Part shown: piece after piece, positions 46,025 to 54,100 of the stretch | Position numbering within the stretch: the first letter of the stretch is position 1 | Layout of the letters: every line of letters begins with the position of its first letter | Assembly (NCBI GenBank): GCA_024635795.1 | Contig: JAGXIH010000017.1 | Location: forward strand, 186,001-250,000 | Length of the DNA: 64,000 nt | Source: Salegentibacter sp. | Lineage (GTDB): Bacteria; Bacteroidota; Bacteroidia; Flavobacteriales; Flavobacteriaceae | Reading direction: 5' to 3' | The notes under the pieces: model-generated | Seen by the model: the letters and a program-made list of their open reading frames with translations, nothing else | What the model was told of the DNA's origin: nothing | Databases searched by the model: none | Program-made: the position numbers and the translations under genes

Positions 46025-48406
46025 TTAAAATTTCAAAGTTACTCCAAGTAAAAAGTTAGTTGTTGCCTGCGGATAATATCCGACTCCATCATAGGTCTGA
46101 AGTCCGCTTGAAAATTCAGGATTTGGCACCTCGTAGGTATAATAGTAACCATTGGATACATATTCTACCCCAAATATGTTATTCACAAGTCCCGTAAATA
46201 TTACCTCTTTAAAAAGCGGCGCTTCTTTCCAGCTGTATTGCACATTAAAATCATTTACAAAATAGCTGTCTAGTTTTGAAGCTTCGGTTTCAATATTGCT
46301 CATGTACTGTTCTCCCACATATTTAGAAAGAAGATTTAATTCCAGACCTTCAATTGGATAATAGCCAATTAGGTTGGCAGCAACAATTGAAGGCGAATAT
46401 GAAATCTCGGTATTACCAAAATCTACAGCTTTCCCGTTCCAGGTAGAGACAAAGTTGATATTTTGATTTTGACTTAAAGACAGATTTGGCCGAAGGTTTA
46501 TTTTATCTGAAATTCTTATCGAGGCATCTATTTCCAATCCCAACCGGTAACTTTCCCCACTGTTTTCACGAATGAAGGCTCCAACTTCATCCAAACCACC
46601 GGTGAGTACCAGTTGATTTTGATAATCCATATAGTAAAGGTTAGAATTGACTTGAACATTCGGCGAGCTGTACCTCCACCCCAATTCAAAATCATTCAAT
46701 TCTTCCGGTTCAGGATCACCGTTTTCATAGTCGTTTCGGCTGGGTTCTCTGTGTGCCCGGGCAAAAGAGAAATAAAATTGATTTCCTGTATTCAACTGAT
46801 AAGTGAACCCCGCTTTTGGATTGAAAAAGTTTAAATTATCATCTACAGGAAATTCAGTTCCATCAGAAAGAATACCTTCTGTCTCATAAGTCACAGCTCT
46901 CAATTGAAGATCAGCATAAGCTGCTAACTTTTCAGTAATCGCAAAATTTGCTTTTCCGTAGATATTAAAGTCGGTTTTTGTGGCCGTGTTTTCGTAGTAA
47001 GGCTCGTTGGGCCTATTGTTTCGGGCGAATTTTGTATAGATAACTTCTCCGAAATGATCGCCTAAATATTTATTCCATCCACCTCCAAGGACAATATCCC
47101 AGTCGCTTTCCTGGTAATTTAGGCCAAAAGTTGTTCCGTAGAAATGGTTATCCAGCCATTTGGTTCCTACCATGTCTGAATTGGTGATCAGCTCTCCTCC
47201 CGATTCAAAAGGCTCCAAACCAAATTCGGTAAGTTCGGCACCTTCTTCGTATTCCTCGTAGAAACCTCTTCCGTAAGTATAATGAAGGGCAAGATTTGAA
47301 GACCAGTTAGAATTATATTCCTGATTCCATAGCAATTGATAATGATCCTGCTTGTAATTATCAGTTTGATTCTCGTAAAAACGGGTTACGCCGTTCTCAT
47401 CTTCATAAATTCCGGCAGGGTTAAAAGTGCGGTCGTTTTCAAGGGTTTCGGCATCTATACCGTACCAGGCCTGGTAGGTTCTTTCGCTTCCTCCAAAAGT
47501 AAGAGCTTTTACCAAGGTATTTTTATCTACAAAAGTTCCCTGGAGAAAATAAGATTTTAAATCACTTTCCGCCCGGTCTATATAGCCGTCACTTTTGATC
47601 TGTGAGACACGCCCTGCAAATTCCCAGTGTTCGTCCATAAGACCAGTGCTGAATTTCAACGTATGTTTCCAGGTGTTATAAGACCCTATACTGTTAGCCA
47701 GTTCTGCGGAAGCTTCTTCCTGGTAGCCATCGGTGAGGATATTCAGACTGGCCCCGAAGGCGCCGGCTCCGTTCGTGGAAGTTCCAACTCCACGCTGAAG
47801 CTGCATATTTTCGACAGAAGAAGCAAAATCCCCCAGGTTAACCCAAAAACTCCCCTGGCTTTCGGCATCGTTATACGGCACCCCGTTTATGGTAACATTT
47901 ACCCTGGTACCATCACTACCTCTCACTCGAATACCCGTATAGCCAACTCCCGCTCCGGCATCTGATGTGGAAACCACATTCGGCATATAATTCATGAGAA
48001 TGGGAATATCCTGGCCCAGGTTTCGTTTTTCAATTTCCTCATTGGTGAGGTTGCTGTAAGTAATGGGAGATTGAGCATTTACTCTTAGTGAAGAGAGAAA
48101 AACTTCATCAAGCACTTCCTGTGCATCAGAAAGATCGATATTCAGAGTTTTGTCCTCAAAAAGATCAACCCGAACAGATTTCTGATTTCCATAGGAAAAG
48201 ATTAGACTATAAGAGCCATTTTCCAGTTCCAGATGGTAATTACCATCAGCATCAGTTTCGGTACCCGCTCCTGCTTCCTGAGTGTAAATTAAAACTCCCT
48301 CAATGGGGATCTCATCCTGGGTGACTTTTCCTTTTAAAGTGTGAGTTTGAGCTAAGGCCTGTAAGGAAATAAGACAAAGGCCGGCAAAAAATAATACAGA
48401 TTTCAT
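46025..48406 (-). CDS. TonB-dependent outer-membrane receptor under TPP riboswitch control, probable thiamine uptake
   Basis: 793 residues from the ATG at 48406 (MKSVLFFAGLCLISLQALAQ), the start that gives a signal peptide. A carboxypeptidase-regulatory-like domain follows (THTLKGKVTQDEIPIEGVLI), then a plug with YTGIRVRGSDGTRVNVTING and LQRGVGTSTNGAGAFGASLN, then a 22-strand-type barrel ending in Phe (LLGVTLKF). The riboswitch in its leader indicates that it is repressed by thiamine pyrophosphate, so its cargo is most likely thiamine or a precursor. THI-controlled TonB receptors are an established Bacteroidota pattern. Confidence 0.93.
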   Translation of the reverse strand: MKSVLFFAGLCLISLQALAQTHTLKGKVTQDEIPIEGVLIYTQEAGAGTETDADGNYHLELENGSYSLIFSYGNQKSVRVDLFEDKTLNIDLSDAQEVLDEVFLSSLRVNAQSPITYSNLTNEEIEKRNLGQDIPILMNYMPNVVSTSDAGAGVGYTGIRVRGSDGTRVNVTINGVPYNDAESQGSFWVNLGDFASSVENMQLQRGVGTSTNGAGAFGASLNILTDGYQEEASAELANSIGSYNTWKHTLKFSTGLMDEHWEFAGRVSQIKSDGYIDRAESDLKSYFLQGTFVDKNTLVKALTFGGSERTYQAWYGIDAETLENDRTFNPAGIYEDENGVTRFYENQTDNYKQDHYQLLWNQEYNSNWSSNLALHYTYGRGFYEEYEEGAELTEFGLEPFESGGELITNSDMVGTKWLDNHFYGTTFGLNYQESDWDIVLGGGWNKYLGDHFGEVIYTKFARNNRPNEPYYENTATKTDFNIYGKANFAITEKLAAYADLQLRAVTYETEGILSDGTEFPVDDNLNFFNPKAGFTYQLNTGNQFYFSFARAHREPSRNDYENGDPEPEELNDFELGWRYSSPNVQVNSNLYYMDYQNQLVLTGGLDEVGAFIRENSGESYRLGLEIDASIRISDKINLRPNLSLSQNQNINFVSTWNGKAVDFGNTEISYSPSIVAANLIGYYPIEGLELNLLSKYVGEQYMSNIETEASKLDSYFVNDFNVQYSWKEAPLFKEVIFTGLVNNIFGVEYVSNGYYYTYEVPNPEFSSGLQTYDGVGYYPQATTNFLLGVTLKF

Positions 48407-48462
48407 TCGTAACAGATTATTACGAATAAAAGGGGTGATTATTCTTAGGTTAATTATTAAAC

Positions 48463-48504
48463 AAAAAATCCTGAAATTGCCCATCGTGTTTTGGCATTTT
48501 CAGG
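48463..48504 (-). terminator. Expression-platform terminator of the TPP riboswitch
   Basis: On the minus strand CCTGAAAATGCC (48504-48493) pairs with GGCAATTTCAGG (48480-48469), followed by a T-rich ATTTTTTG. It lies between the aptamer and the receptor start codon and would stop transcription when the ligand is bound. Confidence 0.8.
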
Positions 48505-48529
48505 AGTACATACTTAGCGCGGTTTGCGC

Positions 48530-48606
48530 AATCCCTTGGCAGCATTACCTGCCCAGGTTCATTGGGTATGATCTCAGCCTCTATTATGAGGCACCCCTTG
48601 TGAGAT
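48530..48606 (-). ncRNA. TPP riboswitch (THI element) in the receptor leader
   Basis: The minus strand shows the conserved THI blocks in order: AAGGGGTGCC, GGCTGAGATCATACCC, GAACCTG, GGGCAGGTAATGCTGCC and closing AAGGGATTG. The GGGGUGCC..GGCUGAGA sensor helix and the CCUG..AUGCUGCC segment are the known ligand-binding arms for thiamine pyrophosphate. A TACATTTG promoter box lies just before it and a terminator just after. Confidence 0.95.
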
Positions 48607-48612
48607 TGAAGG

Positions 48613-48620
48613 CAAATGTA
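48613..48620 (-). promoter_or_regulatory. -7 box of the riboswitch-receptor transcript (TACATTTG)
   Basis: Exact TAnnTTTG match whose predicted start (about 48606) falls at the 5' edge of the TPP aptamer. Confidence 0.65.
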
Positions 48621-48692
48621 TAAAGCTTTTGGGAATTCCCATAATTTTATTGCATTTCATTTAATTGGTGTAATTTTAGCGGAATTTAAGTT

Positions 48693-51113
48693 ATGCGAAA
48701 TACCAAACGTTCTATAACCTTTAAAGTGGTTGCCGGATATCTCATGGTTGCTGCCCTGGCAGCGCTTTCCGTTTGGTTTGTCTATACCCAGGTGGTCGCA
48801 TTTACCAATCTTGCTGATTCCAATACCAGTAACAACGAGAAGCTCTTCCTGGTTAGCGATATCACTACAGAATTATATGAAACCGAAAATATTAGTCGGC
48901 GGCTCATCCAAACCGGTAAGGAAAGTGATCTTGAACTATATCAGGAGCATTTAGATTCTATTCGGAAGAATATTAACCTGCTTAAAAAATCTTATACCGA
49001 TACTCAAATGAAAACTGAGCTGGACAGTATCTCTGCCCTGCTTTCCAGAAAAACCAACAACCTTAATGAATTATTACAATTAAGAGAACAGGACCGTAAT
49101 ACAAATTACTACACCCAGGTGATAGAGGAACTTCGCAAGGTAGACCCGGCTTTTAACGCCAATAATTACGAAGAGCGGTTTGCTAAACTGGAACCACATC
49201 AACGAAGAGTTCTCATAAAATTATTGGAATTCTCTGAAGAAGACAATGCGGAACAGCTAACCAATCGAACCGCAGATTCACTTATCGGTTCGGTAAAAAA
49301 TGTGCTTAGTGAACTTGAAACTGCAAACCAGCAATTTCGCCAACAGATTATTCAGAAAGAAAATGAACTGCTGGACAACGATTTGATCCTGAACCAGCAG
49401 CTTCGAAGTGTACTCGCCACCATAGAACAGGAAGAACGAGAAGCCTCTCTCAACCGCGCAGAAAGCTCAGAAAAGATGCTGAAGAATACCTCGATGATAA
49501 TGATTGGGGCAGGTGCGGTGAGTATTATCATAATTTTTGTTTTTCTGTTTTTCATCATCAAAGATGTCAGCCGAAGCCAGCGTTACCGTATGCAACTGGA
49601 AGAAGCCAAAACATTTGCCGAATCTTTATTAAAGAGCAGGGAACACTTTATGGCAGCTATCACCCACGATCTCAGATCACCTCTGAATACTTTAATTGGG
49701 TACACCGATCTGATGGAAAAAACCGCACTAAACAATAAACAGAATCATTATTTAACCCACGTGAAGAAATCTTCAGACTTCATCCTTAGGCTGGTTAATG
49801 ATTTGCTGGACCTGTCCAAACTAGAGGCAGGAAAAATGCTGGTGGAAAAGTTACCGTTTAATCCTAAGAAATTAATTGAGGACAGTGTGCACAACTCATT
49901 ACCGGGGGAGATCAATAAAGATGTAAACATAATAATAGACGCCGCCCCTGAAACCGATGTCCAGGTCTTAAGCGATCCCTTCAGGATAAAGCAAATCATT
50001 GCAAACCTGGTAACCAATGCTTATAAATTTACACACGAAGGAGAGGTTAGGGTTAGTGCCAGCCTAAGAAAAGAGATTGAGGATAGTTATACTCTCATAA
50101 TTTCGGTAAAAGATTCCGGGATTGGGATTTCGAAGGAAAAACAGGAGGAAATTTTTGAAGAGTTTTCCCAGGAAAACAGCAAGATTGAAAAACAATACGG
50201 AGGCACCGGACTTGGCCTTACCATTACTAAAAGTCTAACCACTCTTTTAAAAGGAAAGTTGGAACTCATAAGCGCTCCCGGGGACGGTAGTGAATTCATC
50301 ATCTATCTCCCGGTGGTTAAAACTGAAAAACAGGAGCAACTTATTGCTAAACCAAAAGAACAAAGTCCGCCCCCGGCGCTGCTTAAAAATAAAAAGGCTT
50401 TGGTTGTAGATGATGAACCCTCTCAACTCGCCCTCACCCAGGAATTGGTTAAATCTTTAGGGCTCACCTGTGAAAGCAGTCTTAATGGCTATGACGCGCT
50501 AAATAAATTAAAATCCGGTAAGTTCGATTTGGTGCTCACTGATATTCAGATGCCAAGAATGGATGGTTTGGAACTCATCTCACAAATTAAGGAGGACCCA
50601 AAAATAAAAAATATTCCGGTGATTGCTATCTCCGGAAGAACAAGCCTGGAACCCGATTTTTATACAGAGGCAGGTTTTGCAAAAAGCCTTATCAAGCCCT
50701 ATAAACCACAAGAACTTTTAAATAGTATTGCTGAAATATTCAAGGTTAAGGTTACGCCTAGTACTTATCTTCCGCCCAGCAAAAGACCCGGCACCGAATA
50801 TGATCTTGAAGAGATCTACCAGTTCTCTGGAGGTGATGAAAAGGCAATGCACATCATAATAAATGCCTTTCTGGATAGTTCAGAAAAAAATCTGGAAGAT
50901 CTTGAGGAAGCCTTTAAAAAACAGGACAAAGAAAAAATGGCCTCAACTGCACATAAAATGCTGCCTATGTTTAAACAAATGAAGGCACATTCAATCGCAG
51001 AAAAGTTAAGGGAGATTGAAACCTATAATGATTTAGATGAATCCGGATTTACCGGGCTAGTTAGAAATATTCGATTATTAATGAATAATCTTAAAACTGA
51101 GATTACAGTTTGA
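48693..51113 (+). CDS. Hybrid sensor histidine kinase with receiver and Hpt domains
   Basis: 806 residues. Two membrane helices (about 10-32 and 268-292) enclose a helical sensor domain of CHASE3-like character rich in Glu/Gln. Then HisKA (HFMAAITHDLRSPLNTLIGY, His near 325), ATPase (NLVTNAYKFTHEGEVRV, KDSGIGISKEKQEEIFEEF, GGTGLGLTITKSL), a receiver domain (ALVVDDEPSQLALTQELVKS, phospho-Asp in LVLTDIQMPRMDG) and a C-terminal Hpt domain with His near residue 754 (ASTAHKMLPMFKQM). All parts of a His-Asp-His relay are in one chain. The 3' end overlaps the convergent NtrC-type gene by 11 bases. Confidence 0.95.
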   Translation: MRNTKRSITFKVVAGYLMVAALAALSVWFVYTQVVAFTNLADSNTSNNEKLFLVSDITTELYETENISRRLIQTGKESDLELYQEHLDSIRKNINLLKKSYTDTQMKTELDSISALLSRKTNNLNELLQLREQDRNTNYYTQVIEELRKVDPAFNANNYEERFAKLEPHQRRVLIKLLEFSEEDNAEQLTNRTADSLIGSVKNVLSELETANQQFRQQIIQKENELLDNDLILNQQLRSVLATIEQEEREASLNRAESSEKMLKNTSMIMIGAGAVSIIIIFVFLFFIIKDVSRSQRYRMQLEEAKTFAESLLKSREHFMAAITHDLRSPLNTLIGYTDLMEKTALNNKQNHYLTHVKKSSDFILRLVNDLLDLSKLEAGKMLVEKLPFNPKKLIEDSVHNSLPGEINKDVNIIIDAAPETDVQVLSDPFRIKQIIANLVTNAYKFTHEGEVRVSASLRKEIEDSYTLIISVKDSGIGISKEKQEEIFEEFSQENSKIEKQYGGTGLGLTITKSLTTLLKGKLELISAPGDGSEFIIYLPVVKTEKQEQLIAKPKEQSPPPALLKNKKALVVDDEPSQLALTQELVKSLGLTCESSLNGYDALNKLKSGKFDLVLTDIQMPRMDGLELISQIKEDPKIKNIPVIAISGRTSLEPDFYTEAGFAKSLIKPYKPQELLNSIAEIFKVKVTPSTYLPPSKRPGTEYDLEEIYQFSGGDEKAMHIIINAFLDSSEKNLEDLEEAFKKQDKEKMASTAHKMLPMFKQMKAHSIAEKLREIETYNDLDESGFTGLVRNIRLLMNNLKTEITV

Positions 51114-52449
51114 TCCCGTATTGTTTAAGTTTATTATAAAGGGTTTTGCGATCTATAGAAAGTAACCTTGCAGCTTTACTTTTATTCCCACTAGATTTTT
51201 CCAAAGCTTCAATTATGAGTTGTTCCTCATTTTTATTTTTGAAGAGCCCATACTCTGTTTCGGTTTTTTGTGCGGTAGAAATTTCGTGAGGCAAGACTTT
51301 TAGCGGAATCAAATCGTCCTGAGTTAAAAGCACAGCCCGTTTCACCATATTTTTTAATTCTCGCAAATTACCAGGCCAGTTGTAGTTTTTAAAAGCCTCA
51401 ATAGCCTCTTCGGTAAATCCTATCACATTTTTTTCAAGATCGGCATTTGCTTCATCCAGAAAATAGTCTGCAAAGATCATAAGATCTTCTTTCCTGTCTT
51501 TTAGCGCCGGAACTTTGATAGAAAATTCATTCAACCTATGATAAAGGTCTTCCCTGAATTCTCCTTCTCTTACCGACTGGGCAAGATCTTCGTTAGTGGC
51601 AGTGATCACACGAATATCAACTTCAATTTCGTTGTTACTCCCCACGGGTTTGATCTTTCTCTCCTGAAGCGCCCGCAACAACTGCACCTGCAACTCATAG
51701 GTTAAATTTCCAATTTCGTCAAGGAACAAAGTTCCGCCGTTGGCGGCTTCAAAGTGCCCGGTTTTATCATTGATCGCCCCGGTAAAAGAACCTTTTAAAT
51801 GCCCAAAAAATTCACTGGAAGCAAGTTCCCTCGGAATTGCCCCACAGTCTACTGCGATAAAGGCCGCATCTTTCCGCTTACTCTGGAAGTGAATACTTTT
51901 AGCAACCTGCTCTTTCCCCGTGCCGCTTTCCCCCATAATGAGAACCGACATATTTGTGGGAGCAACCAGTTCAATATAATCGTTAAGTTTACGGGAAGCA
52001 TCGCTCACTCCTTTTACAAAACTATCTCTTTGCAAGGCCGTTTTTTCAGCTTTCCTGGTTGGTTTTACGATTTCGGCAGCACTTGCCTGATGATGTTTTA
52101 GAGCGTTTTCAATTGTTTGAAGAATAGATTCAGGCCTAAAGGGTTTGGAAACATAATCAAAGGCCCCATCTTTCATCGCCTGCACGGCCATACTTATTTC
52201 AGCATAGCTTGTCATGACAATGACCTGTGTTTTGTTGTTTTTGGCCTTTACCTCTTTTAAGATATCGAGACCATCTTTATCCGGTAGTCGAACATCGGTA
52301 AGGATTAGATCAAAATCCTTATCATTTATATTTTTTAATGCTTCTGAAGCCGTAAAAGCAAGCTCCACCTCATAGTTTCTTTTTTGTAGAAACGTCTTAA
52401 GCATCGTGCCGAAAGCGACATCATCTTCTACTATGAGGATTTTAGTCAT
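51103..52449 (-). CDS. Sigma-54-dependent response regulator, NtrC family
   Basis: 448 residues. Receiver domain first (ILIVEDDVAFGTMLKTFL, phospho-Asp 52 in DLILTDVRLPD). The AAA+ domain carries VLIMGESGTGKEQVAKSIHF (Walker A), FFGHLKGSFTGAINDKTGHF with the sigma-54-contact loop, and NGGTLFLDEIGNL (Walker B). A Fis-type DNA-binding helix ends the protein (SKAARLLSIDRKTLYNKLKQ). It activates promoters used by RpoN. It is convergent and overlapping with the hybrid kinase gene, which is the likely phosphodonor. Confidence 0.96.
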   Translation of the reverse strand: MTKILIVEDDVAFGTMLKTFLQKRNYEVELAFTASEALKNINDKDFDLILTDVRLPDKDGLDILKEVKAKNNKTQVIVMTSYAEISMAVQAMKDGAFDYVSKPFRPESILQTIENALKHHQASAAEIVKPTRKAEKTALQRDSFVKGVSDASRKLNDYIELVAPTNMSVLIMGESGTGKEQVAKSIHFQSKRKDAAFIAVDCGAIPRELASSEFFGHLKGSFTGAINDKTGHFEAANGGTLFLDEIGNLTYELQVQLLRALQERKIKPVGSNNEIEVDIRVITATNEDLAQSVREGEFREDLYHRLNEFSIKVPALKDRKEDLMIFADYFLDEANADLEKNVIGFTEEAIEAFKNYNWPGNLRELKNMVKRAVLLTQDDLIPLKVLPHEISTAQKTETEYGLFKNKNEEQLIIEALEKSSGNKSKAARLLSIDRKTLYNKLKQYGIKL

Positions 52450-52520
52450 AAATAATGCTGAATTAAAATGTGTATTACAAATTTAACAATCTTAGGTTCA
52501 TAGGTTTTAAAATTAAGCAT

Positions 52521-52553
52521 AAAAAAAAGAGGTCAATAAAATTGACCTCTTTT
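52521..52553 (-). terminator. Hairpin terminator downstream of the PepSY-like gene region
   Basis: AAAAGAGGTCAA pairs with TTGACCTCTTTT around TAAAA; the minus strand continues with more T. It could stop transcripts from the PepSY-like gene before the NtrC-type gene. Confidence 0.75.
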
Positions 52554-52667
52554 CCTGACAAATCTAAAAAATATACTTGTCAGTATTAGTTGGTATCCAT
52601 TTTACGGTAAAATTCAGAATATCCTTTCAACACCTTACATAACGACTCTTTTTAAAGTGTTAGTTGA

Positions 52668-52829
52668 TCAAAGAATCCTTGTTCTCTGAAAGTCGTTTTG
52701 CTCAATTTCAATATCCACCAGGGTAGATAAAAATTCTAATTTTTCCGTTGCCGAAAGAGTTGGCGTCTCTATGATTCCGGCTAATTTTTTAAAACCGCCA
52801 TATTCTATGGTAGGGTAAATACGGCGGGT
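52668..52829 (-). other. Protein-like frame without start codon, probable gene remnant
   Basis: In the gap 52450-52874 a minus-strand frame of 53 codons reads as RRIYPTIEYGGFKKLAGIIE then TPTLSATEKLEFLSTLVDIE and IEQNDFQRTRIL before TGA. The composition looks like a real helical protein, but an in-frame stop (TAA) directly precedes it and no start codon is near. No family recognised. The rest of the gap holds only the hairpin at 52521-52553. Confidence 0.35.
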
Positions 52830-52874
52830 TTAAAGCTGGTTAGCTATATTAATGGTTAAAAAAACAGACTTGAA

Positions 52875-53222
52875 TTATTTATCCTCGTTTTTGTCTTTTT
52901 TATCTATCCAGTTACCATCCTGGTCTATATAAACTTTCTTTTTCTCACCTTCTACATTCAATTTTAGTTTATACATTGTTTTCCCGTCTTTTTCCTTCAC
53001 CCAGGCTTCCTCGGTTACTGCTCCATTGAAATCGGTCATTACAGCATCCTTAACTGGTTGTGGAAGCGCTAGAACATCAATTTCTTTGAAATCTATCTTT
53101 TCCTGAGCATGAGCTTCAACTTCAACGTTTGCATCTACCTCACCCTCAACCTGAGCGTTTACATTTTCAGTATAAAAAAACATTGCGGCTACTGCCAGTA
53201 AGCTTAATCCTAACTTTTTCAT
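52875..53222 (-). CDS. Small secreted PepSY-like (DUF2874-type) protein
   Basis: 115 residues. A signal peptide (MKKLGLSLLAVAAMFFYTEN) is followed by an acidic segment and a PepSY-like fold with LPQPVKDAVMTDFNGAVTEE near residue 53 and KMYKLKLNVEGEKKKVYID-like strands (here TMYKLKLNVEGEKKKVYIDQ). It is presumably periplasmic and of unknown role. It stands alone between two sparse regions. Confidence 0.75.
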   Translation of the reverse strand: MKKLGLSLLAVAAMFFYTENVNAQVEGEVDANVEVEAHAQEKIDFKEIDVLALPQPVKDAVMTDFNGAVTEEAWVKEKDGKTMYKLKLNVEGEKKKVYIDQDGNWIDKKDKNEDK

Positions 53223-53351
53223 AACTTTTTATTTTAGAGTTTTAGTTGTAAGATATATAGGAAGAATTATACCAATTTAGTTAAATACGTCGCAAACAAC
53301 TGATATTAAAAGGTTTTCACGAAACTATGTTTAGCAATCTTGAAAGTTTTA

Positions 53352-53684
53352 TGTGGAAATTCACTAATTTTAAGAGTTTATTATGTGGAATTTCCCACCA
53401 CAATTCCACAGATAGAAACATTTATGAATAAAAAAGAGGCCCTAAAGCCTCTTTTTTCTCCGAAAATCTAAATTATACAACAGTTATCCAAGCTGCTGAG
53501 TTTAGTTAGTTTGAATCAAGTTTTTATCAAACTCCTAATACAATAAGTGAAAATCATACCATTACCAGGTAATAAAGACACTTACCTGAAGGCTAAACTT
53601 TTAAGCGATTTCCCGGAACAAATAAATCATAAAAACCTGGGGAAATCCTTATCAGCTTCCACAATTATGTAGAAAATATCCACA
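53352..53684. other. Cluster of TCCACA/TGTGGA motifs in the 53223-53694 gap
   Basis: Five copies of TCCACA on either strand: 53352-53357 and 53384-53389 (as TGTGGA), 53405-53410, 53658-53663 and 53679-53684. Two of them form a nine-base inverted repeat (TGTGGAATT at 53384-53392 with AATTCCACA at 53402-53410). Two copies (ATTTCCACA and ATATCCACA) differ from the DnaA box TTWTNCACA only at the first base. The surroundings are AT-rich and non-coding. Confidence 0.45.
53430..53457. terminator. Bidirectional hairpin terminator
   Basis: AAAAAAGAGGC pairs perfectly with GCCTCTTTTTT around CCTAAA. It most likely ends the arfB operon on the minus strand, 240 bases after the arfB stop codon. Confidence 0.8.
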
Positions 53685-53694
53685 GAATTTAATT

Positions 53695-54096
53695 TTACTG
53701 AAGGGGATTCTTCCTTCCCGCCTTTTTCTCTGCCTGGATCTTCTTTTTCTTTAAACGTTTTTCCCGGGCTGCACGGGAAGGCCTTGTCTTTTTACGAGGT
53801 TTTCGTTTTTTAAGGGCATCCTTTATCAAATTAAGAAAACGAAGAATAACGTCTTTCTTATTTTTATGCTGGCTACGGGAAATATCACTCTGAAGCACTA
53901 ATTCCCCGGCTACGGTAATCCTGTTAGCTAACTTTCTAAGAATCCTGGTCTTTTCTTCTTCTGAAAGAGCTTGAGAAACCTCCACCGGAAAATGGAGTTC
54001 AACCTTTGATGAGGTTTTATTCACATGTTGGCCGCCAGCCCCGGAACTCCTCACCGCCTTAAAGTTTAATTCCTGTATAATCCTTTCCTCGTCCAC
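53695..54096 (-). CDS. arfB: Peptidyl-tRNA hydrolase ArfB (YaeJ), ribosome rescue
   Basis: 133 residues. The catalytic GGQ loop is in VRSSGAGGQHVNKTSSKVEL near residue 21, and the basic C-terminal tail (KRKPRKKTRPSRAAREKRLK) matches the part that enters the empty mRNA channel. It releases peptides from ribosomes stalled without a stop codon. Last gene of the minus-strand operon, 4 bases after DUF4301. Confidence 0.95.
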   Translation of the reverse strand: MDEERIIQELNFKAVRSSGAGGQHVNKTSSKVELHFPVEVSQALSEEEKTRILRKLANRITVAGELVLQSDISRSQHKNKKDVILRFLNLIKDALKKRKPRKKTRPSRAAREKRLKKKKIQAEKKAGRKNPLQ

Positions 54097-54100
54097 AATT

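Noticed and set aside
53258-53275. TTGGTATAATTCTTCC on the minus strand as a sigma-54 promoter of the PepSY-like gene
   Set aside because: The -12 part reads TTCC rather than TTGC; too weak to claim despite the nearby NtrC-type regulator.
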